NCBI GenBank assembly: GCA_009763385.1
Contig: CM019827.1
Span: forward strand, 91,000,314 to 91,064,313
DNA length: 64,000 nucleotides
Source: Coix lacryma-jobi var. lacryma-jobi
Lineage: Eukaryota > Streptophyta > Magnoliopsida > Poales > Poaceae
Direction of reading: 5' to 3'
Shown: positions 42,960-54,434 of the stretch, piece after piece
Position numbering within the stretch: the stretch's first letter is position 1
Layout of the letters: each line of letters opens with the position of its first letter
The notes under the pieces: generated by a model
The model's database searches: none
What the model was told of the DNA's origin: nothing
What the model saw: the letters and a program-made list of their open reading frames with translations, nothing else
Program-made: the position numbers and the translations under genes

Positions 42960-43599
42960 TGTTGACGCTCACTAAGTGTCATATTCTTAGCATCAACAAG
43001 GTCATATAACACAACACAAGGGCCTAAAATCAACCAAAACCCTTTTATAAACCTTTTAAAATGACCAAGAGGACCCACCAGGAGGCGAGCACACTCACCT
43101 GGGCTCACTTTGGGCCAAGATGGGGTGGCGCCCGCCACCCATCACTGGCGGCCGCCAGGGGAGTGAGGCCCAAAAGGGGAGCCCGCCACCCATCACTGGC
43201 GGCCTGCCACGTCACTGATCCAGGGGAGGCATGCCACACTCACTTGCAGCCATTGATCACTTAGGTCATTGCATCCAAGGGCCAAGAAGGGATGTCACAT
43301 GGATCATGACCCAATTGCCCATGTGACGGTTATTTGGACATGCAACCGACCTTGGAACCGCCTCTCTGGAGCTCCAGGATGCCGTTGAAGCAAAGGCAGT
43401 GGATCCAACGGCGAGGGGGGTGGCGGCCGCAACCTAGGGCTGGCGCCCGCCACCACACTCACCCCTGACCTAACCCTAGGTCCATAAGTACCCCCCTAGG
43501 TCCCTTAGGCTATAAATAGGACCCCCCGAGCTCATTTGTACTCAGACCTCACCTCATTAGTCCCACTCTCTTGTAAGCGAAGCTCTGGTGAAGTAAAAC
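42960..43599 (+). repeat. E2 5' LTR, upstream part with TATA box
   Basis: It starts TGTTGACG, has GC-rich inverted words such as GGTGGCG/CGCCACC (43124-43139), and a TATA box TATAAATA at 43511-43518 followed by a plausible transcribed start region. It stops at 43599 against the E1 LTR. It is related to, but clearly distinct from, the E1 LTR. Confidence 0.75.
43511..43518 (+). promoter_or_regulatory. TATA box of E2 LTR
   Basis: GGCTATAAATAGGACC is a textbook plant TATA box. The E1 LTRs have GGCTATAAATACC at the same relative place on the other strand (45005-44998 and 50790-50783). Confidence 0.75.
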
Positions 43600-45593
43600 T
43601 GTTGGTAGTTTTTAGCTTCACTAAAGATAGTGCTAGGCAACTATCCCCGGTAACGGCCCAGGAATGCTTGTTGGCACTTGCTAACATTGTTACTAGGAGT
43701 AGACTATGGAGTCTATTCCCGGCAACGGCGTCAGAAATGCTTGAAGCAAGACCGGTCACTATACCTAAAGGAGTGGAGCTAAAGCAGCTATCTACTAATG
43801 CCAAGCGGGGTTGTCAATCCCGACACTAGTAGGAGCTAGCTAGAGAGAATGCAATCTACCAGGAGGAGATTCTGCAAGCGCACAGAACTATCATAGTAGC
43901 ACTTCGCCTGGGAGTACCAGGTGTCGATTTATTTGATCCCAAGGGAAGGCTAGGGTGGTGAATGAGTTGAGTCAAGGAGGGGATGAGAGTCGAAGAAATA
44001 AGAAAAAGGAAAAGGGGAGAAAGGAAGATGAAAGGCTAGAAAGAATATATGGGTGGATAGGTAAGGATGAAATGGATGGCTAAGGTAAGGTGGATGGATA
44101 GGTAGATAGAGGGGATTAGGATAACTAAGGGTAACTAAGATAACTAACTACTAACTACTAACTACTCCTAGATAACTACAAAGCAAGATAACTACGAAGC
44201 GAGATAGTTACGAAGCAAGGCAGGCAAAAGACAATAAAGCAACTAAGTTAAGTAAAGTTTTATTCCTATTTTGTCAAGTATCGAGGCGTACTAGCCTTTA
44301 CCACTTAGTTAGGTTGAACGCTAGCACAACGAGCCTTACTGTTAAACTGGGCCAACTACGTGGTGGAATTCAAGGCTCACAGGGCTGTCACCACATGCTT
44401 GCTACCACAGCTATCCGGGGGTCTAGCCGTACCTGAAGGTAAGTCTATAACTAAGCACCACGCTTAACTATATTCTAACTATCTCTACCCTAGCTTTGAA
44501 TAGAGACACCCTTGCGGACGTCAGAGCAAACACTTGACTTAATAAGATAAACACTAAACTAACTAAGCAACCTATTGGCAAAGATCAAACACTAAGCTCA
44601 CTAGAGATTAACTACTATGGCTAAGTGAATTGATCTGTAGGATAGCTTGGCACTCAAGCAATCAATCAAGTATACCACTCAATACTGATAAGTAGAATAA
44701 AGTAATACTTGAAATGATGAACTAGAATATAGTAAATGCTTGAGTAACGAGAGCAAAACCTGAACTGGAGATGAAGGAAGACTGTTCCCAGCTCCAGGAC
44801 CGATCACTCGCACGCCTCTACTCTTGAGCTAAGCCTTGAGCAGCGCTAATGAGAGGGCGAAGATGCCTTGCTCTACTAGCTACCTACTTGCCTAAGCTCT
44901 CTGAGCTTCTAACCTAACTCTTAGTTGCTTCTCTTGCTTGTGTTTCTCTAGGATGGTAATGTGTGATGGTACGAATGGAGAGGTGCCACCAGGGGGTATT
45001 TATAGCCTAAATGAGTGAGAGGGATACTTATAGGGGGCAGCCTGCCGACCTAGGGTTAGGGCAGGTGGCGGGCGCCACCCCCTACTGGCGGTCGCCAGTG
45101 TTCTGGCCGCTGGATGCACCGTCCTTGATCCAACGGCCTCTAGGTGTTTGTCCAAGGCGGTTTGGAAGTCGGTGGCATGTCCTAGCAACTGCCATTCAGC
45201 CTTGATCCACGCCACTTCATCCTGAGCCGTCCGATGCCACTGACCTAGTGACCAAGGGCCAAGATTTGGCCTTGGGGAGGTCACACGGATCGGTGACGTG
45301 GCAGGGAGTGGCACTTGGGCCAACCCAAGTGGCGGGTGCCACTTAGAGGTGGTAGGCGCCACCTAGGGGTGGCAGGCGCCACCCTCCTTAGGCCCATATG
45401 GGCCCTGGTGAGTGGGCTTGTCCTCTGGTGCTTCAAATGTCCAAATTTGGTCCAAATTCCTGCATTCAAATAAAAATCTATGGACATGTGGAATTTGGTT
45501 AGTTTGAAACCTATTTGACTACATTTCATGCCTTTTCGGTGGACTTTAGGGTAAAATGTTGATGGTAAAACAGGTGTTTAAGGACCGTCAACA
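43600..45593 (-). repeat. E1 3' LTR (1994 bp)
   Basis: On the minus strand it starts TGTTGACGGTCC at 45593 and ends ACCAACA at 43600. It matches 49393-51379 closely. The U5 end holds two decayed PBS-like modules (about 43632-43750). A TATA box is at 45005-44998, and the short palindromic word GGTGGCGGGCGCCACC recurs near the U3 start (45064-45079 and 45332-45384). Confidence 0.92.
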
Positions 45594-47527
45594 AGCTCCC
45601 CCAAGCTAACATGTTGCTCGTCCTCGAGCAACAATGCGGTTTAAGCATTGAGCATGAAATGGATAGCAACTTAAGATGTCTGCAAGTGCATATTGTATAG
45701 TGAGAAATAACTTAGCATATATCATTAATCATAGCAATGTGGGGCTTATAGCTTTTCACTTCAAACATGCAAGAGTGAAATAAAGCAGTAGATAGGAAAC
45801 TTTTATCTTGCTTAGGTTTGACTAGGATTCTGTCTGGAGGTTTTTTCAAGGTTTTCAAAAGATAACAACTTGCTTAAGTCCTCCAAGATTCACTCAATCA
45901 CTCAATGGTGTTTAAATCCTCACTTAGGCCAAAATATAGCCTCTCCTATTTCTAAAGAATGATATGTTGAGTTATAGGAAGGCTAAGAACCATGAGCAAA
46001 TTGCCTGATGTTTATTGCTAAGCTAGACACTCAGATGATAAGGAGCAACAAATCATAAAAATTGATCAAGATGTGCATGTGTGGTTATGTGGAAGTGTAT
46101 AGAGAGATATTTCATAATCCTTCCTAGTTAATTTCTGGGGTCTAGAGCTAATGATAATTCTCTCTCTCTCTCTTTTTTCTTTTTTTTCTTTTTTTTGGAT
46201 ACATAGTGAGTAGACAAAAGATGTGTCCTCACATTTTCTTAGGACATAGTCCTCTCTTGAGCTACTTTGCTCACTCTTTTTTTTCTTCAGGACATAGTCC
46301 TTTCTTGAGCTACTTTGCTCATTTTTCCTCTCTCTCTTTTTTTTAGCTCTAGATTTCCCCAGACATCTATAGGAAAGGATTTTTGAAATGAAAAAGGGGG
46401 AAGAGGGAGAAATGCTCATTCCCAGTGTAGGAATGAGCATAAGGCTAGCAATGGGATGTTTGGCAGGGTATTGCATATCTCCATTGTAGAGAATAAGCAA
46501 TTTATTTGTTGGTTGCAAACTTCCAAAGTGGAGAGTAGGCAATTTATGGTTGGTGTGCGTGAATCTTGATTCAAAAGATATTATAAGCTTCTCTACTAAG
46601 ATCTATGAGGTCTAACAAAGCTCAACACAAACAAAGCTCTTTGTGGTTTTGACTAATGACTGACAAATATTTGGCTGGTCGTGGGATGAGATAAAATCTA
46701 AGAGGAACTTTTAGCAAGGTTTTCATAATTTTTGAAAGAAATCCTCTAGATTAGGTCCTAATTTCACTTTAGCAAGTTTAAAGAATTACTCCATTTCTTA
46801 CCAACTTTACTCACTAAGCATGATTTCAGTTAAAGCATGTGCAACCCACAAAAGCTACAACTTAGATAAGACCAGTTATTCAAACCATAACAATAGCATT
46901 TGCATGACATATTTCAAATATTATTCAGGTTTCAACTTGTTTAAGCAGATTTTATCAATTTTATTCATGGAATGGTTATTTAGACAAGCATGTGACATTC
47001 AAAAAATATAGAATTTAAGAACTGAATGTAAAGTGTAGGCTTGAGACATACCTTATTGGAGCGGGAGTCTCCCCCAAGATGGCTTCTTGCTTGGTGAAAG
47101 ATCTTCTTCTTCTCAGTCGGAGCTCTTGTTCTCATTTTATTAAAAGGGAAACTAGCTAATGTTGTGAAAAAGGGAAACTATCCTATCATATTTTATTGTT
47201 CTAACCAAGTTAACATATACCTATGCATATAACTAATGATAACTGAATTTTTTTTAGTTACATGCATGACATATGTTATTTATTTGAAAAGGGAAAATTG
47301 AACGGAAAAATTAAAAGTAAAACCATACCTTAGGTCCATGGAGTTTCATCCTTATCGGGTGGATCTTCTTCCTTGGGCGCTTCTTCTCTTAGTACTCCAT
47401 CTGGTTCTTCTTCTTTTGGCACCTCTCCTTTATCGTGTGAATTACACAACTCAGGAGGAGGTGGTTCTTTCTTTCTGTTCCACCTTGTTCTTGGGCGCCT
47501 CTTCTTGGTATGAACGGGTTTTGCTAA
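45594..47527 (-). other. E1 post-protease non-coding region and PPT
   Basis: On the minus strand the internal region runs from the protease stop to a PPT-like AGCTTGGGGGAGCT directly before the LTR. No RT, RNase H or integrase is present where they would be expected. It contains a CT/T-rich low-complexity tract (46160-46196) and a 48 bp tandem repeat (46241-46322) built from AGGACATAGTCCT and GAGCTACTTTGCTC. Parts resemble 53880-54060 of E2. Confidence 0.8.
46160..46322. repeat. CT/T simple repeat and 48 bp tandem repeat in E1
   Basis: A (CT)n tract grading into T-rich sequence is followed by two copies of a 48 bp unit. Each unit holds two small palindromes, AGGAC-ATA-GTCCT and GAGC-TACTTT-GCTC. 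It has no coding value. Confidence 0.8.
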
Positions 47528-49205
47528 CTACATTTTAGCGGCATATGCGGGACCATGGGAGAAGGAGAATATTTCCTTCCTCCCTCCTAATGTCATTTGA
47601 ATTTTACCACTTCCCACATATATGCAAGCATTAATAGTATTCAAGAAAGGTCTACCCAAAATTAAAGGCACATCTTTCCTATTTCCCATATCTAGTATTA
47701 TGAAATCAGCAGGAACATAGGAACCTCTAATATGAACAGGTAAATCATTAACTATTCCCTCTACATAGCAAGTGGATTGATTAGCTAGCACAACACATGC
47801 AGATGTGGATGACATGGGTGGAAAGGATGAGTTTTCATAAAAATCTTTAGATAAAATGTTCACACTCGATCCTAAATCACACATGGCATTTTTAAAGACT
47901 TCAACAAAGATTGAGCATCTAATTATGGGACTACCAGGATCACCCTTTTTAACAGTCATGGTTTGATCTTCATAATAGTTAAAATATTTTATTTCAACCA
48001 CATTAGCAGTTTCCATGTCAGATTTAGCAGGAATTTTGCCAGTTTCAAAAGATGGTATGACAGCAGCAAGTTGAGCTAATTGGGTTTCTAACATCTTATT
48101 AAAACTAAGTTGATTTTTCAGAGCAGATGAGAAATCTTCCAATTTAGCATTTATTTTCTCAAGAATTTTATCATTCGCCATTAATCTCTCTTTCAAGAAA
48201 TCAGTAGTTTTACCTTGTGAGTAAACTAAATTTTTCAGGAATGAGAAATTATTAGAATTATGAAAATTAGAGCGGGGGAATGAATTGTTACCTTGAGAAT
48301 TTGCACGCTGATTCCATCCTTGATTCTGTTGACGGAAACCATTATTGTTGTTGATGAAGTTCAAATCTTCATGTAGCTCGGGGCAGTGGCTCCCAGAATG
48401 TCCGGTTTCTCCACAGACTTCACAAGTCATGTAGGATTCCAGAGATTGGACACTCTCTTGTTGGTTCATCTTCTTACAGTTGTCCAGCTTCTTTGCCAGC
48501 AGGTCCATCTTGGCCACGATCATGTCGGCTTCCTTAAGGGAATGCATACCTCGCTTACGGGGCTGCAGTCTCTCGTCATTCCATCCTTGGTTCGACACCA
48601 TCTTCTCTATGAGAGCCTTAGCATCTGCAACATTCAGAGAAAAGAATGCACCGCCGGCGGCGGCATCCAAATGGCTTCTAGAGAGTGGGGTTAGGCCATG
48701 GTAGAAGTTCTAGATCAATAGCCAGTCCTCCATACCATGGTGTGGACAAGCAGCGACATACTCTTGCAACCACTCCCAAGCCTCGGGAATAGATTCCTCG
48801 GCTTGTTGCGTAAAGCTAGAGATTTTGTTGCGCAGAGCATTCGTCTTGCCCATCAGGAAGAATTTGGTGAGAAAAGCATTGGAACACTTGTCCCATGTGT
48901 CTACAGCGTTGCGATCGGTATAGAACCATTGCTTCGCTTTTCCTAGCAAAGAGAAAGGGAAAGAGATGAAGACGGATGGCCTCTTGTGTTATCCCCTTAA
49001 TGGTGAAGGTGCCACAAATCTCCAAAAATTGTTGGAGGTGGGCATTGGCATCCTCATGAGCCTTGTCACAGAACGGGCTAGCTTGGACCATCGTGATCAG
49101 AGCCAGTTTCAATTCAAAATTGAGGTTGGCATCGATCACGTCTGGTCCTATCGCTACATTAGCGGCAGAAGGAGCAGGAAACTCACGAATGGTCTTATTG
49201 GCCAT
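47528..49205 (-). pseudogene. E1 gag and aspartic protease (Athila-like)
   Basis: The start is ATG at 49205 (MANKTIREF) on the minus strand; the frame first breaks by a frameshift near 48940 and then by a TAG at 48708-48710 in LLIQNFYHG, where Gln is expected. Gag has the capsid-type region (CGTFTIKGITQEAIRL, then AKQWFYTDRNAVDTW), a zinc knuckle CEVCGETGHSGSHC, an Asn-rich linker and a coiled-coil stretch. The protease follows with AMCDLGSSVNILS (DLG in place of DTG) and LGRPFLNT. The ORF ends at a TAG at 47528-47530 right after the protease. Lacking RT and integrase, E1 is a gag-protease-only element that would depend on an autonomous relative. Confidence 0.88.
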
Positions 49206-49366
49206 CGTGAAGATAGAGCGAGATAAGAAAGAAAGAAGTTGAAGAAGATGAAGGAAAAAGATAAGAAGAGTTAAGGAAAGAAAGAATGGGGTAAGATGGG
49301 ATTCGCTAAGCGGGAGCTTAAGCGAAGATAAATTCAACACAGACTCAACCGATACACCGATTGCCT
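49206..49366 (-). other. E1 leader
   Basis: A short leader between PBS and gag, purine-rich on the plus strand. No other feature is seen. Confidence 0.6.
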
Positions 49367-49384
49367 TCCCCGGCAACGGCGCCA
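49367..49384 (-). other. E1 primer binding site (tRNA-Asp type)
   Basis: On the minus strand TGGCGCCGTTGCCGGGGA lies eight bases after the LTR end. This is the standard PBS of Athila/Tat-lineage elements, complementary to the tRNA-Asp 3' end. Confidence 0.93.
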
Positions 49385-49392
49385 GGAATGCT

Positions 49393-51379
49393 TGTTGGTA
49401 GTTCTTAGCTTCACTAAAGATAGTGCTAGGCAACTATCCCCGGTAACGGCCCAGGAATGCTTGTTGGCACTTGCTAACATTGTTATTAGGAGTAGACTAT
49501 GGAGTCTATTCCCGGCAACGGCGTCAGAAATGCTTGAAGCAAGACCGGTCACTATACCTAAAGGAGTGGAGCTAAAGCAGCTATCTACTAATGCCAAGCG
49601 GGGTTGTCAATCCCGACACTAGTAGGAGCTAGCTAGAGAGAATGCAATCTACCAGGATGAGATTCTGCAAGCGCACAGAACTATCATAGTAGCACTTCGC
49701 CTGGGAGTACCAGGTGTCGATTTATTTGATCCCAAGGGAAGGCTAGGGTGGTGAATGAGTTGAGTCAAAGAGGGGATGAGAGTCGAAGAAATAAGAAAAA
49801 GGAAAAGGGGAGAAAGGAAGATGAAAGGCTAGAAAGAATATATGGGTGGATAGGTAAGGATGAAATGGATGGCTAAGGTAAGGTGGATGGATAGGTAGAT
49901 AGAGGGGATTAGGATAACTAAGGGTAACTAAGATAACTAACTACTAACTACTCCTAGATAACTACAAAGCAAGATAACTACGAAGCGAGATAGTTACGAA
50001 GCAAGGCAGGCAAAAGACAATAAAGCAATTAAGTTAAGTAAAGTTTTATTCCTATTTTGTCAAGTATCGAGGCGTACTAGCCTTTACCACTTAGTTAGGT
50101 TGAACGCTAGCACAACGAGCCTTACTGTTAAACTGGGCCAACTACGTGGTGGAATTCAAGGCGCACAGGGCTGTCACCACATGCTTGCTACCACAGCTAT
50201 CCGGGGGTCCAGCCGTATCTGAAGGTAAGTCTATAACTTAGCACCACGCTTAACTATATTCTAACTATCTCTACCCTAGCTTTGAATAGAGACACCCTTG
50301 CGTATGTCAGAGCAAAGACTTGACTTAATAAGATAAACACTAAACTAAATAAGCAACCTATTGGCAAAGATCAAACACTAAGCTCACTAGAGATCAACTA
50401 CTATGGCTAAGTGAATTGATCTGTATGATAGCTAGGCACTCAAGCAATCAATCAAGTATACCACTCAATACTGATAAGTAGAATAAAGTAATACTTGAAA
50501 AGATGAACTAGAATATAGTAAATGCTTGAGTAACAAGAGCAAAACCTGAACTGGAGATGAAGGAAGACTCTTCCAGCTCCAGAACCGATCACTCGCACGC
50601 CTCTACTCTTGAGCTAAGCCTTGAGCAGCGCTACCACGAGGGCGAAGATGCCTTGCTCCACTAGCTACCTACTTGCCTAAGCTCTCTGAGCTTCTAACCT
50701 AACTCTCACTTGCTTCTCTTGCTTGTGTTTCTCTGGGATGGTAATGTGTGATGGTACGAATGAAGAGGTGCCACCAGGGGGGTATTTATAGCCCAAATGA
50801 GTGAGGGGGGTACTTATACGGGGCAGCCAGCCGACCTAGGGTTAGGTCAGGTGGTGGGGGCCACCCCCTACTGGCGGCCGCCAGTGTCCTGGCCGCTGGA
50901 TGCACCGTCCTTGATCCAACGGCCTCCAGGTGTTTGTCCAAGGCGGTTTGGAAGTCGGTTGCATGTCCTAGCAACCGCCATTCAGCCTTGATCCATGCCA
51001 CTTCATCCTGAGCCGTCCGATGCCACTGACCTAGTGACCAAGGGCCAAGATTTGGCCTTGGGGAGGTCACACGGATCGGTGACGTGGCAGGGAGTGGCAC
51101 TTGGGCCTACCCAAGTGGCATGTGCCACTTAGAGGTGGCGGGCGCCACCTAGGGGTGGCGGGCGCCACCCTCCTTAGGCCCATTTGGTCCTTGGTGAGTG
51201 GGCTTGGCCTCTGGTGCTTCAAATGTCCAAATTTGGTCAAAATTCCTGCATTCAAATAAAAATCTATGGACATGTGGAATTTGGTTAGTTTGAAACCTAT
51301 TTGACTACATTTCATGCCTTTTCGGTGGACTTTAGGGTAAAATGTTGATGGTAAAACAGGTGTTTAAGGACCGTCAACA
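49393..51379 (-). repeat. E1 5' LTR (1987 bp)
   Basis: Partner of 43600-45593, with the same TATA (50790-50783), GC palindromes (51136-51171 in tandem) and U5 PBS-like modules. Only scattered differences separate the two. Confidence 0.92.
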
Positions 51380-51452
51380 AGCTCCCCCAATCTAACCTGT
51401 TGCTCGTCCTCGAGCAACAATGCGGTTTAAGCATTGAGCATGAAATGGATAG
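51380..51452 (-). repeat. Second copy of E1 3' internal end beyond its 5' LTR
   Basis: The 73 bases after the 5' LTR repeat 45594-45666 (PPT AGCTTGGGGGA-type, then a hairpin TTGCTCGAGGACGAGCAA). So the order is internal-LTR-internal-LTR, the signature of unequal recombination or of two overlapping copies. After 51452 the sequence switches to E2. Confidence 0.85.
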
Positions 51453-53044
51453 GAAACACTCACATTCGCTTTGCTGGGAGTGATGAGGAGAGCGCCGGGT
51501 GGGGTACTCTATCCACCAACGAAATGTCGGTGGATAGGGACTCTCCGCCCACACACCAGGCTGGACCGGCCATCCGTGTCCTGAACTCCGTCAATGATAT
51601 CATCTGGCAGAGTGATCGGGAACGGCAGGCCCGGAACATCCTCAGTGAGACGGAGTTCGTTCACACCCGTCACATCGACGACGACTTGCTAAGGCACACT
51701 GGTATGGACAATGAGTTTCTCTATATTTTTCGAACCTTGGGATGGGAAGATGCATGGAAGGTTAATGAGGAGGGAATCCTTCCCCTCACAATGGAATTTC
51801 TGGCCACAATGCAAATATCTTCTAATCACATAACTTCAGCTTTTTAATGAAGAACATTCTTTAACATGGAGGCAGTTCAGCAAGAATTTAAATTTTGATG
51901 ATTCATGCTTGCTGAGCCCGGAATCTGCCTGGACGGGATTTAATAGAAATGAATTTTGGAAAAGTATTGCTGGGAACAGAGACCCAGACTTGCCTCGTAC
52001 AAGTAATATCCACAACCCCATGCTCAGGTTCTTTCACAAATATATTGGTATCACACTCTTTCCAAGGCCTGACTTGAGACCAATTAAAAAGCCCGAAATG
52101 CTGCTTCTTTATGCTCTAGTAAACCACATAAAAGTATCACCCGCCAAGGCCATGGTGGACTACTGGTCCAAATTTAATCAACGTACTGGAAATATTGAAA
52201 TGACATCATGGATAACTAGACTGGCTTTTAACATGGGTCTGCTAAACACCGCTATATACTCCTACATTCCTAGCGACCGAGACCTTTTGACCATGGAGCA
52301 CTTCTCGCAAGGACACCTCTTGCGTGAGAACCAGCAGACCGGTGAGATTCACATGATCTACCAAGATTATGTGAATAAAATCGCTCTTCCTGACATGTCA
52401 CTTTGGTTGGTGAATGCACCAACGTTACTTTTGGCCCTGGAAACCGAGGCAGAACAAAACCGCAAGTTGGATCGAGAGAACACCATACAGGTTCCCAGGA
52501 GGAGGACGCGAGCGCAGACCCGTGCGCAGAAGGGGCCGCAAGAGCCGCAGCAGCGGCACAGGAGTTTGACCCTTTTCATGCAGGGCAGTATGAAGGAACA
52601 ACACACTATGGTGATTTGACACCCCCTGGCTCGCACCAAGCAGGAGGGTCGAATTGGCAGCAACCGCAACATCCGCAGTGGGAATACGGCCATGAGGCGT
52701 CCTTTCAGTCATCCCAGTTGGGGAGTTCATCCCACTATTTGGGAGGATCCACCCGGTACACTGGCCGTGCTGATCAGTTCTTCAATAGGGGAATCTCGCC
52801 ACAGGCCGCTCACCATTCGTCCTTTCATCAGGACGAGTGGATGCGCGATATGGGATATCTTCAGCACCAAATGAATGGACTCACCATGGATACTGCCGAA
52901 ATCCGTCAGGACTTGAACGACTTGAACCAAAATTTCCAGGAATTCCACCAGGAAACTGGTGGAGAACTGGGTAATATTTCTTCTCTCCTGCAGCAGAACC
53001 AGCAGAACTGGGACGACATGTACCGTCATCAGGGATGGATGTAA
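51453..53044 (+). pseudogene. E2 ATHILA-type ORF (downstream ORF of Athila elements)
   Basis: The plus-strand coding region enters without a start from the E1 junction. It has RHIDDDLLRHTGM, then EFLATMQISSNH, SLTWRQFSKNLNF, FHKYIGITLFPR and LLYALVNHIKVSPAKAMVDYW, the pattern of the ORF found downstream of pol in Athila-type elements, sometimes called env-like though no membrane segment is visible here. A frameshift lies near 51837 and another in 52470-52530; the last frame is Gln-rich and ends at TAA 53042-53044. Its function in any element is unclear. The part upstream, with gag and pol of E2, is missing. Confidence 0.72.
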
Positions 53045-54130
53045 CCCAACCACGCCAAAAGCCAGCTTGGGGGAGGACCCCCGTCAAAGAGGTAAGTATC
53101 ACTACCATCTTTATTTCTGTCAGTTTTATTTTTTATTTCAGTAATTTAAATTTGAGTTTTATCTTAGTTAATTTGCAGTTCAAATAATAATAATAATAAC
53201 AAATAAATATTAATAAATGAAACGCTCTCATCATAAGTCCTTTTAATGAATAAAAGTAATGTATGCCATGCATTAGAGTTATCATGGGAGAACGTATGCT
53301 AGAACTAAACTTGAGACATGAGCATTAGACTAAGTAAAGGGGAAGTAAGTTTCTACGTTGACTTGAGCAAGTCAAGTTTGTAGAGTAGTTATTTTGAAAA
53401 AAAATTAAAACTTGCTCTAAGTACTTCTGTGGCAAAAAAGTCCTACCAAAGCTAAATAATTTTTACTCTTAGAATAGGAGCTTCCACTTGCAGCATGTTA
53501 GTGTTGAGCTAGTTAGACTTTTGTTGATAGACATGGTAGAGAAACTTGTTATATTTTTAGACCAAGGAATTCACTTGCACCCACCTATATAGTGCTATTC
53601 TTACACTGAGAATACGCACACAACATGCCTTTATTTCCGTTCATTGTTAGGAACACTCCATGGCAAAATATCATGCTCCATAATGAAATCTCAGGGACAT
53701 GGCTATAGTAGTTAAAAAAAGCAAGTGCTCTAGAAAGAAAAGAAAATTCAAAAGAGCAAGTGCTCTAGAAAGAAGAGAATATCCAAAAGAGCAAATGCTC
53801 TCATTCATAGCCATGATCCCACAAATGAGATAAAAAGGAGAAGTGTCATGAAAGTATTAGCCACAATAAATACCACACACTTGCACATTCCTGGTCTGAA
53901 CTTATGACTTGTTGCTCCTTTGCTCCATTTGTCGAACTTAGCAAAATTATGCTAGCATTGCATGCTCACTTTTATCCTACCCATTAAACCCCACATAAAG
54001 TCTTAGTGAGAGGATAATTCTTCCATTTCCACATACAAATATGAGTGATTGAGTGAGCCACAGAAGTTGCTAAACATTAATCTGTTCATCGGCCAGACCC
54101 CGCCGATTTAGTTTAGTAGTAGTTACTCTT
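53045..54130 (+). other. E2 3' non-coding region
   Basis: It begins with CAGCTTGGGGGAGGA, a PPT-like tract at about 53061, then AT-rich sequence. A 35 bp unit containing AGAGC-AAGT-GCTCT occurs three times (53721-53800). A stretch at 53900-54060 resembles the E1 non-coding region read on the minus strand. No gene is seen. Confidence 0.7.
53721..53800. repeat. Triple 35 bp repeat with small palindromes in E2
   Basis: GCAAGTGCTCTAGAAAG starts at 53721 and 53756, and GCAAATGCTCTC at 53791. The core AGAGCAAGTGCTCT can pair 5+5. Related in position to the 48 bp repeats of E1. Confidence 0.8.
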
Positions 54131-54384
54131 TCTTTCTTTTCTTTTTAGTAGTAGTAGAAACCAACCCCCATTCATACTTTTCGATCAACCCTGCTAGAAT
54201 CACTAGTTGTTCATAGCGGTCCTAGTGTTAGTTCTGCCATAGTAGCTTCCCTGTGGAAATAAATACGATACTCGGTTACTCCCGGGTGAAGTGCTACAAT
54301 AGACTTATTCTGCGCGCTTGCGGAACCTACCAATAGTCATACGAATAGTTAGTTATATACTTCTTACATTAAGAAGTACCAACA
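54131..54384 (+). repeat. E2 LTR remnant (U5 end)
   Basis: It matches the U5 part of the E1 LTR in order (AAATAAATACGATACTCGG, GTGAAGTGCTAC, CTGCGCGCTTGCGG) and ends TACCAACA at 54384, eight bases before the PBS. The upstream U3/R part is not present here. The exact left edge is uncertain. Confidence 0.65.
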
Positions 54385-54392
54385 AACCTTTC

Positions 54393-54410
54393 TGGCGCCG
54401 TTGCCAGGGA
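54393..54410 (+). other. E2 primer binding site (tRNA-Asp type)
   Basis: TGGCGCCGTTGCCAGGGA differs at one base from the E1 PBS and has the same eight-base spacer after the LTR end. Its presence next to D gag means the right end of the complex is the 5' end of an internal region, not a 3' LTR end. Confidence 0.88.
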
Positions 54411-54434
54411 TAGATTCCATAGTCTACTCCTAGT

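Larger units (their letters stand above)
42960..54434. mobile_element. Rearranged Athila-like complex (E2 broken by E1) inside D gag
   Basis: The left end TGTTGACGCTC is a gypsy-type LTR start on the plus strand. The right side ends with an LTR end, a tRNA-Asp PBS and about 25 bp of leader before D gag resumes. Between lie a minus-strand gag-protease element with two LTRs (43600-51379), a 73 bp repeat of its 3' internal end, and a plus-strand ATHILA-type ORF. There is no matching TSD at the outer ends, so the complex was remodelled by recombination or deletion after insertion. Confidence 0.8.

Noticed and set aside
43595..43599. AAAAC as a target-site duplication of E1
   Set aside because: The right flank of the E1 5' LTR is AGCTC and continues as E1 internal sequence, so no matching duplication exists.
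46066..46542. Lys/Arg/Ser-rich open frame on the minus strand
   Set aside because: It runs over a CT/T simple repeat and a 48 bp tandem repeat, which explains both openness and composition.
49367..49384. tRNA fragments at the TGGCGCCGTTGCC and TGGTATCAGAGC sites
   Set aside because: They are primer binding sites next to LTR ends; no cloverleaf can be formed from the flanks.
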